Positions 1-12,633 of a stretch of DNA of 64,000 nt are shown here, one piece after another. Source of the DNA: Cystobasidium ongulense (taxonomy: Eukaryota; Basidiomycota; Cystobasidiomycetes; Cystobasidiales; Cystobasidiaceae); contig BQUP01000006.1 in NCBI GenBank assembly GCA_022835595.1, positions 248,001-312,000 of the forward strand, read 5' to 3'. Both the position numbers and the translations under genes were made by a program. The notes beneath the pieces are model-generated. The model was not told the origin of the DNA. It made no database searches and worked only from the letters and a program-made list of their open reading frames with translations. Each line of letters opens with the position of its first letter. Positions within the stretch are counted from its first letter, which is position 1.

Positions 1-3000
1 CAACGTAAGTTTTGGAGTCGTCTCCCCACTACTTTCCACCAGGCTGACATACTCATGTCCATCACAGCAACCTGCAACTGTGTCGACAACACATACAGCT
101 TACCTCAAATTTCAAATCTGTATCGCCTGCAAAGCGGCTCATAATGTACCGAACATACCTTACGACTGTGCTAGATCAGCTGCAGTCCCGACTTCTCGAC
201 CCAGCTGCGTCAGATCGCAGCGAAGAGTCGGACGAACTTGACACTACCGACGTCTTTTCTACCATACAGTCTTATGAGCAATTACTATATTCGAGTCCCT
301 CGCTTGCTCGGTTCCCTCGAGCTGGAGAACCGACTGTCAATATGCACGAATACATCGATACCCTCTTTGCTTTCTGGGATCTAGGCATCGTTCCCGGCAG
401 GTTTACGGTCGAATCTCTATATCGAGCTCTGTCAAAGACATTCGCAAGCCAAAGGCTACATCGCTATCTGATTATCGTTAGCTCTACATTGTCGTTCATC
501 GAAAATGACCGACAGAAAGGGAAAGAACATAGTTTGGATGCATTACGGAATTTGCGATTATATATCGCACTGTTCGAGAAAAGCAGAGAGACAGAGTCGC
601 AATCTGTTCAGGATGAATTGGATCAATATCGTAGAGATCATGGAGAAGTCACAAGCAGTGAGGAAGAGGACAACGATGAGCCATCTGGCGTACCGTCTTC
701 TTCGGACAAATCAGAAGAGTACGATGTGAACGAAAGAGATGAAGATTTCTGCCGAGTGGCTTGCGTAGGCACGCGCCTATTGCTCACAGAAAGTAGGCTT
801 GATGGAAAACAAGAGCAGGAAGATGACAGGTTAGAACTTGTTGAAGAGGCCCTGGCTACAATAGAAAAAGCAAAGAAAGTCCTTGAGCAGGAAAAGTCGC
901 GAGAGAGGGAGAAAGACAAGATCTCTGGGCATGACAGTAGCGCCAGACCCGCGACAAACAGGCACCACAGCAAAAAGATCTCGAAAGAAAAATCTGCTGT
1001 AAATGCTGAAGTTCACATGTGGCTCGGTGTCGCGAGGGCTGAATGGGCACTCGCTGAAGCGGACCCAGAACAAAGTAGGGAGACTGCCAAAACAGCGTTG
1101 GCCGAATTGCAAGCTGCTATCGATGCTCTACCGCAATTCCACAAGTCGACTACAACGCCAATGTCGCCGATATCTGAAGTATCAGTGTCACTGAAACACG
1201 CTTCCGATACTATGCGCGCTCTACGTGCGAGAGCGCTATACTCCCTTGCGTATGCTCAGCTGGAAGCCCGAGATGTACGAAGCGCAGTGGCTACTGCCAA
1301 ATCAGCCATTGACGCAATCAGCACTCCAGAAGGCTCAGATGAGCCAGCATCGCATGCTTCCACACTGTGCGACAATATGAAGATATGGCACCTATTCGTG
1401 CTTGCTCTTACCGCTCGGAAAGATCTAGCCAGAGCCACTGAAGTCGCGAACCTTGCCTTGTATGGTGATGTCGACGATACAGAAACCCTCAACGATGCTG
1501 CGTATGATAGTGAAGAAGCCGCCGCGAGACCACCGCTCCTGTCTCAGGCTTCTCGAGCTCTCACCGCAGAAGACGCCCCGTGGCCTGCGTCACCCTCGCA
1601 TCAATTCACGAGAGGAGACGCGCCATACGATCCGAGTGCTACAGGCACTGTCAAAAACGCCGAACATCGCGCACAAGACACTTCGCCCACTCACAAGGAG
1701 GGAGACTCGATGTCTTCGTTCGTAAACGTGCGCTTACCGGATGGCTCGAATAGCTCGCCCGTGAACGGTACGAGCGGAAGTATAAGTCGGACCAGAAGCC
1801 CGTCTATAGCAGCGAGCCTGCAAGGCTCTACGGCAGGAAGGTTCATGGAGAAGAGACAAGAACCTATGACGCTGCGCACGACTTCACCGTGGGATGATTT
1901 AGAGGCAGAGATAGATCTCATGATCACCAGAAACAAGTGCATAGAAGCGGTAGAAGGGCCCGAGATAGCACTACAAGATTTGCAAGCCAATGTCTTTACC
2001 CGCTTCTCGAAGAAGCGAGATGACCTTGAACAGATTCGTGAGTTTTGCTAGGATCGATTCTGCTGGGGTTGCCATTTTAGCTAACGGGTTCCGCTACGTA
2101 GTCGATCCTCGTTCGGCCGGAGATGTCGTACAGCCAATGAGAACCCGCGCTTCGACTGCAGCTACAGCTACGGCCACTTACCCATACCCTTCTTCATCCA
2201 TGCAAGACGGCGCGCGCTTGGCTCAGCAGCTGGACGACTTCAGTACTCACCAGCACGAGCAGCCGCAAGGCCGAGCTAGATCGATACTAGGCAGCATCAG
2301 TCTGCGACACCATCGTTCTCGAACGAACACAGTATCTCGACCAGAAGCAAGCCATGCCGCTCAGTTGAATGTCCCAAGTGCAGATGCTGAGCGTCCCGAC
2401 TCGGTTATCTCGAGCGGCTCTGGCGGAGCTGGACATTCGAACAATCGCTCAAATGGAACCGCCAGGCCACACACTCCAGTCTCGCCTCAAGTCAATGGCA
2501 CTTCGGCGCCTAGTTCTGCTGCGAAACCACTTCAACCTCAAGCTGCGCGAATCCTGTCGCGGTTGTGGCTCGCTTCGGCTGCTACTTTCCGTCGTTGGGG
2601 TAAGATGGAAGAATGCTTGGGTGCTATCAACGAAGCGGAGGATGTTGCAGGCGACAAGGATCCAGAAGTCTGGCTACAGGTAGGCTTTGCAGAGCGTCCA
2701 CTTATTACGGAAAGGTGACTACATCGCTAACGGTTTCCTGGCTTTTGTAGTACGCTCTATACCTCAAATTTGCGGTTCCCGAAAGCGATGACCTGCAGCA
2801 CCTTGCAATGAGCAAATCACTCGCCATCTACACAGACCATGTGCCAACGTGCCTACTTATCAGCAAAACACATCTTGAACGCGGAAACTGGGCAATAGCG
2901 GAAGGGTTTTTGGATACGGCTACACAGACCAATGCTTGGGATAGTCCGGAATCTTGGTATTTGCTAGCGAAAGTGTATGAGAATACACGGAGACACCAAC

Positions 3001-3089
3001 GGGCGAAAGAATGCTTGCTTTATGCACTGGAATTGGAAAAGACGAGACCTATTAGGGAATTACGGGCTACTCTTCCTCGGTATATCTAA
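1..3089 (+). CDS. YPP1: YPP1/TTC7-like TPR scaffold of the PI4-kinase complex (5' partial)
   Basis: This is a tetratricopeptide protein of the Ypp1/TTC7 family, which holds PI4-kinase Stt4 at the plasma membrane together with Efr3. The C-terminal exon carries the diagnostic TPR end, with ECLLYALELEK matching ECFLTALELE of TTC7. The central part is low-complexity and rich in acidic and Ser residues. A GTAAGT donor at base 5 and an AG at 97-98 would make 5-98 an intron with an open frame running into the ATG at 144, so the gene probably begins upstream; otherwise the ATG at 144 is the start. Introns at 2038-2080 (43 nt) and 2680-2750 keep phase, giving exons (99 or 144)-2037, 2081-2679 and 2751-3089 and at least 943 residues. 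The C-terminal match is strong; the N-terminus is unresolved. Confidence 0.85.
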
Positions 3090-3518
3090 TCGCATTGTAT
3101 AATAGAATGGATGTATTCCCCGTCTGATTACGTCCTTATCAGCAACAGTAGATCGACATAGCAGCAGTAACACAGCATAGAAGCATGTACTGAAGGTCGC
3201 ATTCAGTCCGTCGGTTAGGGAAGTCTTGCCACTGGATCCAACTTTGGAACACCCCACCCAACTCCGTGCAGCTCCGTGAGATGGCCCCAGCAAGTGTTAC
3301 AGTATGTTACTGTATGGGGACTAGTAGTGCGTCGGCGTGTATGCTTCCATCCGATAAGTTGGCGGTGTTGCTTTTGGAGCTGCGTGATCGGGCTCACGCG
3401 AAGCGACGTTGCCTTCGTTGACCTCGCTGCATCTTCCTTGCAAGTCCCCAAATTCCACTCTTGCTAGACTTGAAGACACATCAAGCCTGACTGCTTTGCA
3501 CCTGTCCGCACAGGCGTA
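3090..3518. other. intergenic, YPP1-EXO70
   Basis: There are short spurious frames only. It should hold the YPP1 3' end and the EXO70 promoter. No clear TATA or other element stands out. Confidence 0.6.
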
Positions 3519-6215
3519 ATGTACGGCTCTTCGCGGGCCTCGACCAGCCAGTCAACATTCAGCGGCATGAACAGCACAGCGGGAGGCGTAGCAGTCGTGA
3601 CAGCGTCCGAGCAAGCAAGTGCAGATCTTATACTACTTCAACAGAATCTGGCAAAGTCTAAACGAGTAACGACACGAATGACAGCTCTCTTGACGTCCTT
3701 TGACGATAGATTAGCAAGATTAGACAAGTCAGTCGTACCAATACATAAATCAACAAGAGATCTAAGCAAGTTACAACAAAATGTAGAAGCTGCTTTATTA
3801 GCTATTGATTCTGTTTTAGGTACTAATGATTTAGTAGATAGAGAACAAGAAGTTATTGATAGATTGCCGGACAGAGATGGATTAGCTGTTTATCAAGCTA
3901 GTCTAACGAGACTCAAAGCAGCTCAAGATAGCATGGAGAAGAATGCAGCTTTGAATGAGGCTACTCTGCCTTCCTCACCTATGTTCGGCGGCAACAACAA
4001 CAAAGGCAAAGAGAAAGAAGGAACGCTCGCTAGAGTCAAAGATCTCATTGAGACTGGATGTGAAAGGCTAGGTGGACTCTTCCTGGAAACTGTGGAGAAC
4101 GTCTCCCCTAAACAAGGCTGGCTAGACATAACAGCGTGGGATCAAGGCACTCCTTTACCTGCTCTCATAGAAGACGAAGCCATATCTCTCCTTAGAAGTA
4201 TACTGGTGTTTATACGATCTATACTCGGTCAAGGATCGCCACTTGAACAAGATCTACAAAGCGGATACGGCGAGATTAGAGGAATATTCATGGCGGCTAC
4301 TCTTAATCAAGTCGGTAGAGAAGCTGTAGATGGAGTGGAAGTCCAGACGAGAGCGGGAAATCTAGCAGCCGGACGCATGCCTGCCTTTGGAAGAAGGGTA
4401 TTCGGACGTTTCTTGGATGCGATGTTCGCTATGGCCAAGGCGAGTCTTGTCTCCATTGACACATGTGAAGATGGCTTGCTCAATGCTGATTGATCTTCTG
4501 TTCTCGTTCGAATGTAGTCTGAGCATACGCTAGCCGGAACGATCTTCGACAAGCAACTTGCGAATCAAATCCATCGTTCTCTCGTACCTCCGGTTTTGAC
4601 TATCTTCGCTGCAACAGGAACAGCAATAAATGGAGCTATCAAGAAAACGTTAACAACAAGTTCGACAAGTGTAGGAATTGCTTATACTTGTTATACTGAA
4701 TTAACATTACCTAATAGAATAGATAATTTTGAAGATTGGATTAGATCAAAAGGAAATCGAAAAGAAAATGAATTAATATCTCTAAGTCATGCTTTTAAAG
4801 CTTCTTGTTTGAGGTGTTTACCTGAATTTATCGAAGAGACGAGGAAATTCGGTTTGAAGAGCTTGACTCCACAAGATCAGACGAACGCTGGTATTAGTCC
4901 AATCAGCATCAATGTGAGTTTCGTTATTGCAGTACTCTGCGCAGATGACCATGTTTCTTTCATGCCTTCTTTCATCGAGATCGCCAGATAACTGACAACA
5001 TCTCTTGTTTTCACTTGCAAAATCTTCAGGTTGTCAATTTTGCGAAACAGGTCTGCGATTTCCCTGATACTGTCGAAAACTTCTTGCAAACGCTAGGGGA
5101 TGGCAACTGGCTTCCTGGAGCAGCACCTGGCGCTAAAAGAGGCGGAGGTAACCTCTCAGCAGATGCTGGAGAATTTGCGTTATTATCGAAGTATTTAGGT
5201 AAGTTTCCGATGACTTGTATTGTCAACCTATACAATTGTGTTCATTAACTCAGTTATATGGGCACGTCGCTCTGCAGCCGATGTCATTCAAACCTTGCTT
5301 CAAGCGCTCGAAGCAAGAGCGCGTGCTATTGCAAGCGTTCGAACTGCAAAAGATGGAGGATTAGGCTCATCGACTGTACTACAGAAGAACCGGGATGGAT
5401 CGGCTTCAAATCCATCAAATCGGCAAGCTGCTGGTCTGAGTGCTATTTTCATGTTGAATAATGTCTCGTACATTCGAAGGGAGTTGCTGCTCAATAGCAA
5501 TGTCCCGGATTTGCTGGCTTCTGGAGGAGGAGCTGCTTCTAAACGAGGTAGCGCGAGTACTATTGGCCAAGGAGGAGCAGGGAGTGTCAGTGCGTATGGA
5601 GGGGATGTGAACATTGAAGATGAACTAAACAAACGACATCGACACGCCAAGAGTTCATATCTGGAAATATTCTCGCCTCTAGTATCATGTTTAATGGACG
5701 CAGGAATGAACGACAATCATTCGACATCAGCATTAAAGAATGCAATAGGAGGAATAGGAGGAGGACATAATCAAGAAAAAAAAGATACAAAAGATAGATT
5801 TACAAGATTCAACGAAAGTTTAGAAGAAATTGAGAATATTCATAAATTAGCAAGATTAGATAAAAATGAATTTGATCTAAGAGAAAGAGTTAAAGATGAA
5901 ATTATTAGAATGTGTTTACCTACTTATACTAATTTCGTTAAAAGGAATGACAATTTTTCGAAGAGTGAGTTTCTTTTATTGTTATTCTTTCATTTTCGGT
6001 CGGTCCAACAACAACTTGCTGAATTACGTGGTACCTTTCCCTTCTTCTTGTCCCCTTTCCCCATTTCACACTTCATCCTCTTTCCTTATCCTCCCTCCTG
6101 CCTGTCAATAGACCCTTCGAAATATGTCCGCGTCGATCCAGCTGGACTACAAGCCCGTCTGGAATCGTTATTCGAGCCCATCAGTAAATCAGATCGCATC
6201 ACAGGACGCATGTAG
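3519..6215 (+). CDS. EXO70: Exocyst subunit Exo70
   Basis: Exo70 is the exocyst subunit that binds PI(4,5)P2 and Rho GTPases and tethers secretory vesicles at growth sites. The N-terminal helical part contains heptad-like segments (LLQQNLAKSKRVTTRMTALL). The C-terminal end, KNPSKYVRV then LQARLESLF, matches the family ending in which NPxKY precedes a short amphipathic helix. Five exons fit: 3519-4464, 4534-4913, 5030-5198, 5254-5964 and 6112-6215, giving 769 residues with all phases consistent. The first intron has competing acceptors. AG at 4517 would run into a stop, so 4533 was chosen. Third codon positions drift to A/T in several patches (about 3660-3860, 4640-4800 and 5660-5960), unlike the rest of the gene. 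Confidence 0.9.
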
Positions 6216-6962
6216 GATCAGTTAATGCATCTACTGGCAACAAGTGACAGTGACAGTGACAGGCAGCTGTATGTTCAGGTATCATTTACCGCTACGGTGA
6301 CATACTGTACCGGTGCTGTGTAGCCGACCACAAGGAAGGATTTCTTGCTCTGTAATTTGATTTTTGGATATTCTGCCAAGGGAATACATGCTTGGAGGGT
6401 GTACAGGGAGTCATAGAATATTGTATTCCAGTACTCGCACCTGATGCTATATATATGTGGTATTCTCGCCACTGCGCCGGCGATGATGAACGGCGGAGTG
6501 CCAGAGTGACTGCAGCGGTATGCATGCTCATGTAGTCAGCCAGAAGTGAGCAGCGCGTCAGATCCACGGTGTGCCATTGGCTGTGCGCTGACTCAGAGTG
6601 ACAGCATGCACTGTAGCCGCGCGTTTGAAAGCATGCACTGTAATGATTTATTTGACTAAGCGAGTTTGTCGTCGTCGTCGTTCGAATTGCCTCGCTCTCT
6701 CTCTCTCGAGCATCGACTCAGGTGGACAAGCGACAGCTCAACCGTACATAGCACACGCAGACAGGTGCAGAGCGGGCGTGAATACCACATACGCTCGTCC
6801 ACCATGAACTTATAGCCCTCGCCGACATCCACCACCGAGGCCACAGCACTCAAAGAGACAGCATCAGTCAGGAAGGAAGGCGGGAGAGGACACAACAAGC
6901 CATACACACAGGCACCATATACACAACCACAGCCAACCTCCACCCACCCACAATCACCAACC
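6216..6962. other. intergenic, EXO70-SAT4
   Basis: This is a 0.75-kb non-coding stretch. It has a GTGACA hexamer run near 6243-6262, a GTC trinucleotide run near 6666-6680 and a CT run near 6695-6708. The part next to 6963 is CA-rich, like a 5' leader. No gene is seen. Confidence 0.6.
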
Positions 6963-9900
6963 ATGTCCACCCCAGAGACCAGCGCTCACGAGCTCAAGCG
7001 AGAGACCGAGTATCCCCAATACTTGCCTCCATCGGGCAGCGGGAGCAAGATGCGCGAGTCGGGTCAAGGCGTTCTGCAGGACGGCGTGGAGCGCACAAGG
7101 GAGAACACACCGGTCCCTGAAGAGTTTGAGCGTGCGCAGGCCCAAATGTCAGCCGTTGGCGACGGCCAAGCTGCTGGAGCAGTGTCGAATGGCGGACTCG
7201 GCGCAGGCACATTCGACAACGACAGCACAGCAGCCGCGAACAGGCAGCAGACTAACGTCGCTGCGGGCAACCAGTCAATCACACAGCCATCGTACTTTCC
7301 GCCGTACATGCATGTCCAGCAGCAGCAACAGCCCTCTTCGAATGGCGCAATTCAACCCTCGAGCTCTGCATCGCCTGTAAAACACAGCTTCCCTTCCAGC
7401 CTGCTCTCATCAAGAGACAAGTCGTCGATACTGGGCTCAGAGACCCCTCCTAATCGTACGCTTTCTTTTCCTTGCTCTCTGCTCATTTCATCCCATCTTT
7501 TCCCTCCCTTTCGCTTTTGTTGCGCGCATGCATCATACTCCGCCTCTTTCCCTTCTTATGCGACGAGCATGTGGTAATGAGCGGCTCTCGGCCGTGATTA
7601 CGTGCATCGGCGCATTTGTCCTAGCAAGCCCAGAGACGAGAGAGATCCTCGAAAGCGTCTTTGAGACACACTTGAGGTGCTCCTCGAGCTTGCTTGCACG
7701 CTGAAATTCCGAGATGGTGGCACGTCAGGACGGTCTGATGGGCGATGTCAATGTGGCTATCTCGAGATCGCTTGTCGATCCCGTTCGACGTCCACAGCGC
7801 CGTCTCGGATGCTCTCACTCTCCCTGCCCTCGTCTGCATGTGCTCTCTTTCCTGAGTTGTGAGCGTACGAGAAGAGCATTTGCTGATTCCTGTACTTCTC
7901 ACTCTTCACCTCGTATCGCAACCATCACCAACGGCCGAACCTACCTGCCATCAGATGGTCTACCTTCACCAGTAGCTGAAGAGGAGGAAGGCGTGTATTC
8001 CCCATTTGCCGGTCCCGGCATTAAATCTCGAATCAATGGAGTCGAAGGGGGTCACCCTGAAAAGTTCGACATCAACGCTTTCAACGCTATAGGAAGTGAT
8101 ATGTCCAAGCTCCAATTAGACGGTCTTACTATCGTCAGTGGAGATACTGAATCAACGCCCGCTACTGTCAGTGCGGCGGATGAACAGACTCCGATGCCAG
8201 CAACCGATGCATCCTCGGCAAAGACACCAGCTGCTGCTATTCTTACTCAACATGCCAAACAGCTACATACTGCGACCAACTCTTCGGAGTCTCGTACGAA
8301 CTCGTCGTCTACTGCATCTTCACCTACTCCTGGGGAACGAAGCAAAGTCAATTCTGCGAATGCAAGTCACGCTTCTTCAGCGCATACTTCTCCTTCAAAA
8401 TCAGCATCGCAGTCGCAGCAGCACTTACAGCCGCCGGCTACAACCTCGCATCCCGTAAGGCCAGCAGCACCAGAGCAAAAGAAATCAATGTTTGGAAAAT
8501 TGTTCCATTCGAAAGATAAAGATAAGGACAAGCAGCATAAAGAAGATCAATCTAGTGCTGCGACTTCTCCTTCTAGTTCACAAGGCGGTCACGATTCTTT
8601 CTCAGCTGCGATCAGAAATACTTCAGCATCGAGAGACAGAGGTACTTCTTCTTCTAGAACTAGAGAAAGAGGATATTCTTCTCCTGGTGCTGTTTCTGGT
8701 ACAGAATCAGATCATGTTCCTGCTGCAACCTCTGTCCCTCCCCCGATGGTACGAAGACCCTCTGCTAATGCAGTCAAGGAAAAAGATCATGCTACTAGTA
8801 GTGGTGGAATGGGAAGTTTCTTTGGTCGCAGAATGAGTAATAAGAAATTACCCCAACCTGATTCTTCCTTGCTCAATATGAAGAATGGTTCAACGGCTCA
8901 AAATGCCAATAGAGCTTCTCCTGCTGCTTCTACTACTTCAGTCATCGCTACTTCTACAATGGCGACAAATGTCGATTCTAGCGCTTCTCCAGCTGCTAGT
9001 ACCGCTACGCTAGGTAGCACTGTTGCGAATAACGCACCTTCAGACGGGAAAGATTCACTTGGCCCACCCGCTATGCAATATGGAGGACATGGCGGAAATT
9101 ATGCTATGCCATCGTCTACCGCTGCTTCGAGAGGATCTACCCCTGATGTCGGCAGTGTCCGGACTGCTGCCCCTAGCCCTACACGACAGCCTACGATGGA
9201 AAGTACCCTCTCCAACAGCGGTGGAAGACCTCTGATGCGTCGACCGTCTGGATCAAGCCAGCAGTCTAATATTCGCCCTAATAACAGTGGTCTACCAGGT
9301 TCCGGTGTCCAAACTCCTTCCGCCGCTCCAACAGATCCCAAACATCAAGTCAGTCAGAAAAGTTTACGAGAACATTTAGCTGCTCTCGGCTCGAGTGCTG
9401 GTATGGGAATGGGAATCGGTAAAATGGGTAGAAAACCTTCGCAAACTAGCAGGAAATCAGATGATGGCAGAAGTGAAAAATCAGTCTATCATCCTGAAGA
9501 TTCCTCTAATGTCCCTCCTGTTCCGACTCTTCCTGGTACTACTACTGGAGATACTGCCGTCTCTTCAGCTCCTGTTAGAAGAGCCCCCAGTGTTGGTGGC
9601 GCTTCGAATGCTTCTAGTTCACTAGCGAAGAAGTACGGCTACTGCGAGAAGGTTGCGATTGGTAAAGGCGCAACTGCAGTCGTCAAACTAGCTCATAAAT
9701 GGGATAGGAGTACAGAAAAATTATATGCTGTCAAAGAATTCCGAAAGAGACGTAAGAATGAAAGTGAGAAAGAATACGTCAAGAAGTTAACATCGGAATT
9801 TTGCATTTCTTCAACATTACATCATATAAACGTAGTTGAAACGGTTGATCTAGTACAGAATGATGAAAAGCATTGGTGTGAAGTCATGGAATATTGTCCT

Positions 9901-10573
9901 GGCGGAGATTTATATGCTGCTATCAAGAAAGGTAATATGACCACGGAAGATGCCAACGTCTACTTCAAGCAGATCATTACTGGAGTAGCTTATTTACATT
10001 CTATGGGAGTCGCTCATAGAGATATCAAACCTGAAAATTTACTGTTAGATGGAAATGGACATATTAAGATTACAGACTTTGGCGTTTCGGACGTCTTTAG
10101 AATGTGTTGGGAGAAACAAACTCACCTTAGCAAAGGTTTATGTGGTTCGGAACCATACATCGCTCCGGAGCAATTCGACCATAAAGGTAAGTACTTTATA
10201 GATTATACTGTAGCTGAACTACGTGTCTGATCTTAACACGTTTTTTCCCTCTGTAGAATACGATGCCCGGTTAGTCGACGTCTGGGCGTGTGCAGTAGTA
10301 TTCTACTGTATGCAAGCGCAAGAATTGCCATGGCGCGTCGCAAAAGGATCAGATCCGTCATTCAACTCGTACCTGCAATATTACCCGGCTTCAAGTACGC
10401 CTCCACCGCTAGGTAATTTGCATCCTAAAGAATGTAGGGCAATAGTCAAGAAAATGTTAGATCCAAACCCGAAAACTCGGATACATATGGATGCGATACT
10501 GGCGGATCCTTGGGTCAAAGCGATAGAATACAATGTTCCTCCGGAAGCACCGATAACAATGAGAATACCTTAA
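6963..10573 (+). CDS. SAT4: Hal4/Sat4-like Ser/Thr protein kinase
   Basis: This is a protein kinase of the fungal Hal4/Sat4-Hal5-Npr1 group, which in yeast controls nutrient and potassium transporters at the plasma membrane. The catalytic domain fills roughly residues 725-1010. It shows the glycine loop [11 protein letters not shown], the lysine in YAVKEF, the loop [16 protein letters not shown], and APEQF as the APE motif. The first 700 residues are Ser/Thr/Ala-rich and disordered, as is usual in the group. Proposed exons are 6963-7455, 7955-10186 and 10257-10573 (1013 residues). The first intron (499 nt) is unusually long for this window and its acceptor at 7954 was chosen mainly because it keeps phase. 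The ATG at 6963 follows a long leader. Kinase assignment is firm; the exact orthologue among Sat4, Hal5 and Npr1 types is less so. Confidence 0.85.
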
Positions 10574-11117
10574 GTCGATACCTACTCCAGCATCATTTCC
10601 ACTCGCGCAAACTCCAAAATGGTACACTCATTTCACGATTCATCTCACGCCCCGTAAGGAATGCTTGGACGAGTCCCTCGCGCTCGGAACATGTTTATAG
10701 CAATCATAATACTGCCTCTTTCCTACGTGGTCTGAAGAACACCTATATTAGATTGTTCAAAACACGCCATTTACTTTTATATTAGCATGAATTAGCTCAT
10801 CCCTACCTGCCCTTCTGAACATGACAATTCCTGCCTTTTTGCCTTACTTTTATCATTGTTTCCGATAGTCAAAGTCAGTGCTTATTCTCGTGACATAGTA
10901 GATGTTTCAGTGCAAGGCAAAAATGGTTTCATTCTACATTGTTTCGCATTCCATCTCCTTTAACGTTCAGTGGTGCACTAGTATTGCACGACTTGCGGGG
11001 ATAGTTAGAAACGATATTTGCCTGAGTACATCGGGTAGCTAGGGGCACAGCAAAAGGTGCCTCTATGCATTATAACAAGGTACAATTCGACTGAGCCAGA
11101 TCCGTTCTCGCCTAATT
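10574..11117. other. intergenic between convergent SAT4 and MTR3
   Basis: This is an AT-richer convergent 3' region. The only open frame is a short downstream frame after the SAT4 stop, with no family features. It presumably holds both 3' UTRs. Confidence 0.6.
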
Positions 11118-12372
11118 TCACGTCGAGCCATTGACTCCTTGTTGCTGACCTTCTTGAATAGCTTGTACAGCTACGGTATGCATCTGCGCCGCTACAACTT
11201 GCAGATTCGCCAATACCTGAGGAAATAGGTCGGAGAAGTGAGTGCTATTGCGACTAGCATGGCACCAACAGTTGCGAGCTTACCTCCTTCACCACACCTC
11301 TCGAAGCACTACCAGAAAAGCTTATATTCGTGGCACTTGACATCGCTGGCATACTTGCTAGACTGACAATGCCGTTTGCGTGCTTCGCTTCCTGATATGT
11401 TGGATCGATGAGCGCCTCGGTCTGGCCATTTGTGCTTGTAAGTGCCTATGTAGACAACACAGTGTCAATTGCGTTGATTCTGGTGAACAAGATAGTTGTC
11501 ATACGTACGGCACTGCAACCAATGACAAAACCGTACATTTGCACGCCGGCTTTAGCTAAGGCTACGCTTGCCGCTGTGATGCCTCTGAAGACACTTCGTA
11601 CGTGAGCAGGATGTAAAGGGAGACAAACTTTGCTGGGTAAGAAGAAACCTACGGTGAGATGTCGTCTAATGGTCCATCGCACTCCAGTATCGTCACGTAT
11701 AGATCAATCGCAGATTTAGGAAGCAAGTCAAGTCTTAATGATGGTATCAGTGCTTGAGCCAATTGCGCCGATAAATTCGAAGCTTCCGTGTCCTTCATTC
11801 AGTAATCTGTTCAGTCCGAGTACCTGTATTGACTGAGAAGAAAAGGATAGTACCTTTCCTGGCACTCGCCGCCGACCTGGTGTTGCAAAAGGTGTCCACT
11901 TTACTTCGACATTAAGTTTTGCTTTCGCGGAGAAAGGTGCATCTTTCCGAGTTGGATGAGGCCCATAACTACACAAACCGTTGTTCAGCCCACGTTTCCG
12001 CTGTCGAGACGTTGGCTCTTGCAGCTTGATTCCAGCTTACACTGCACACACGATTTTGGTCTTGCCAGTTTCGATATACGCAGACCCGCTCGCTTGAGGG
12101 ACCAGGCCCGTCTTGAGGTCTGATGGATGTTACGACAGAAGGATTAGCTAGAGCTTCGCCTGCACCTGGCTCCTGCTACCGCTGCACGACGTACATATCG
12201 GCCTCGTATCCTGTGGCTTTCGATCATCCTGTCTGGAGCCATCTGCATTCAAGAGCGACACGACTGCAGCTTGCTCGACTTGCTTGCCTTTGCCATTGGG
12301 CTTGACGAGGCGTATAGGCGAGCTCGTCTCTGGCCCTTGAAATCGCCGTCTGTCTATCGCTGAAGAGGCCAT
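11118..12372 (-). CDS. MTR3: Exosome ring subunit Mtr3 (RNase PH-like)
   Basis: Mtr3 is one of the six catalytically inactive RNase PH-type subunits of the RNA exosome ring (nuclear and cytoplasmic 3'-5' RNA decay). The start reads IDRRRFQGPE, typical of fungal Mtr3. It is followed by LKTGLVPQASGSAYIETGKT, AVYGPH, the LPKSAIDLYVTILECDG segment and an ASVALAKAGVQMY helix. The gene is split into seven exons: 12195-12372, 12041-12119, 11854-11968, 11653-11792, 11509-11584, 11284-11445 and 11118-11216. All six introns are GT-AG and phase-consistent, giving 282 residues. No single reading frame covers it, so a search for long ORFs misses the gene. The acceptor at 11793 is the least certain boundary; a neighbouring AG would break the frame. 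Confidence 0.88.
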
Positions 12373-12633
12373 GCTGGGTGATGAAAGATTGGTGCAAGTC
12401 GGTCTGAGCAAGAAAGCGCGTAACTAAATGAAGGCTTTGCATGTTCCGCAAACAAGAGTATGATGAATTGGGTATATCTGCACAGATCATAGATACAAAG
12501 GTAATAAAGCTACATAGGAGGAATAGAAATACTCTGGTTATACACCTAGCGAAAACATATTAATGTGGGTTCGCCACCGCCCAAATGGTAATCAGAAACG
12601 AGGTTGGGTATTGACCCAAGGAGATCCAATGGC

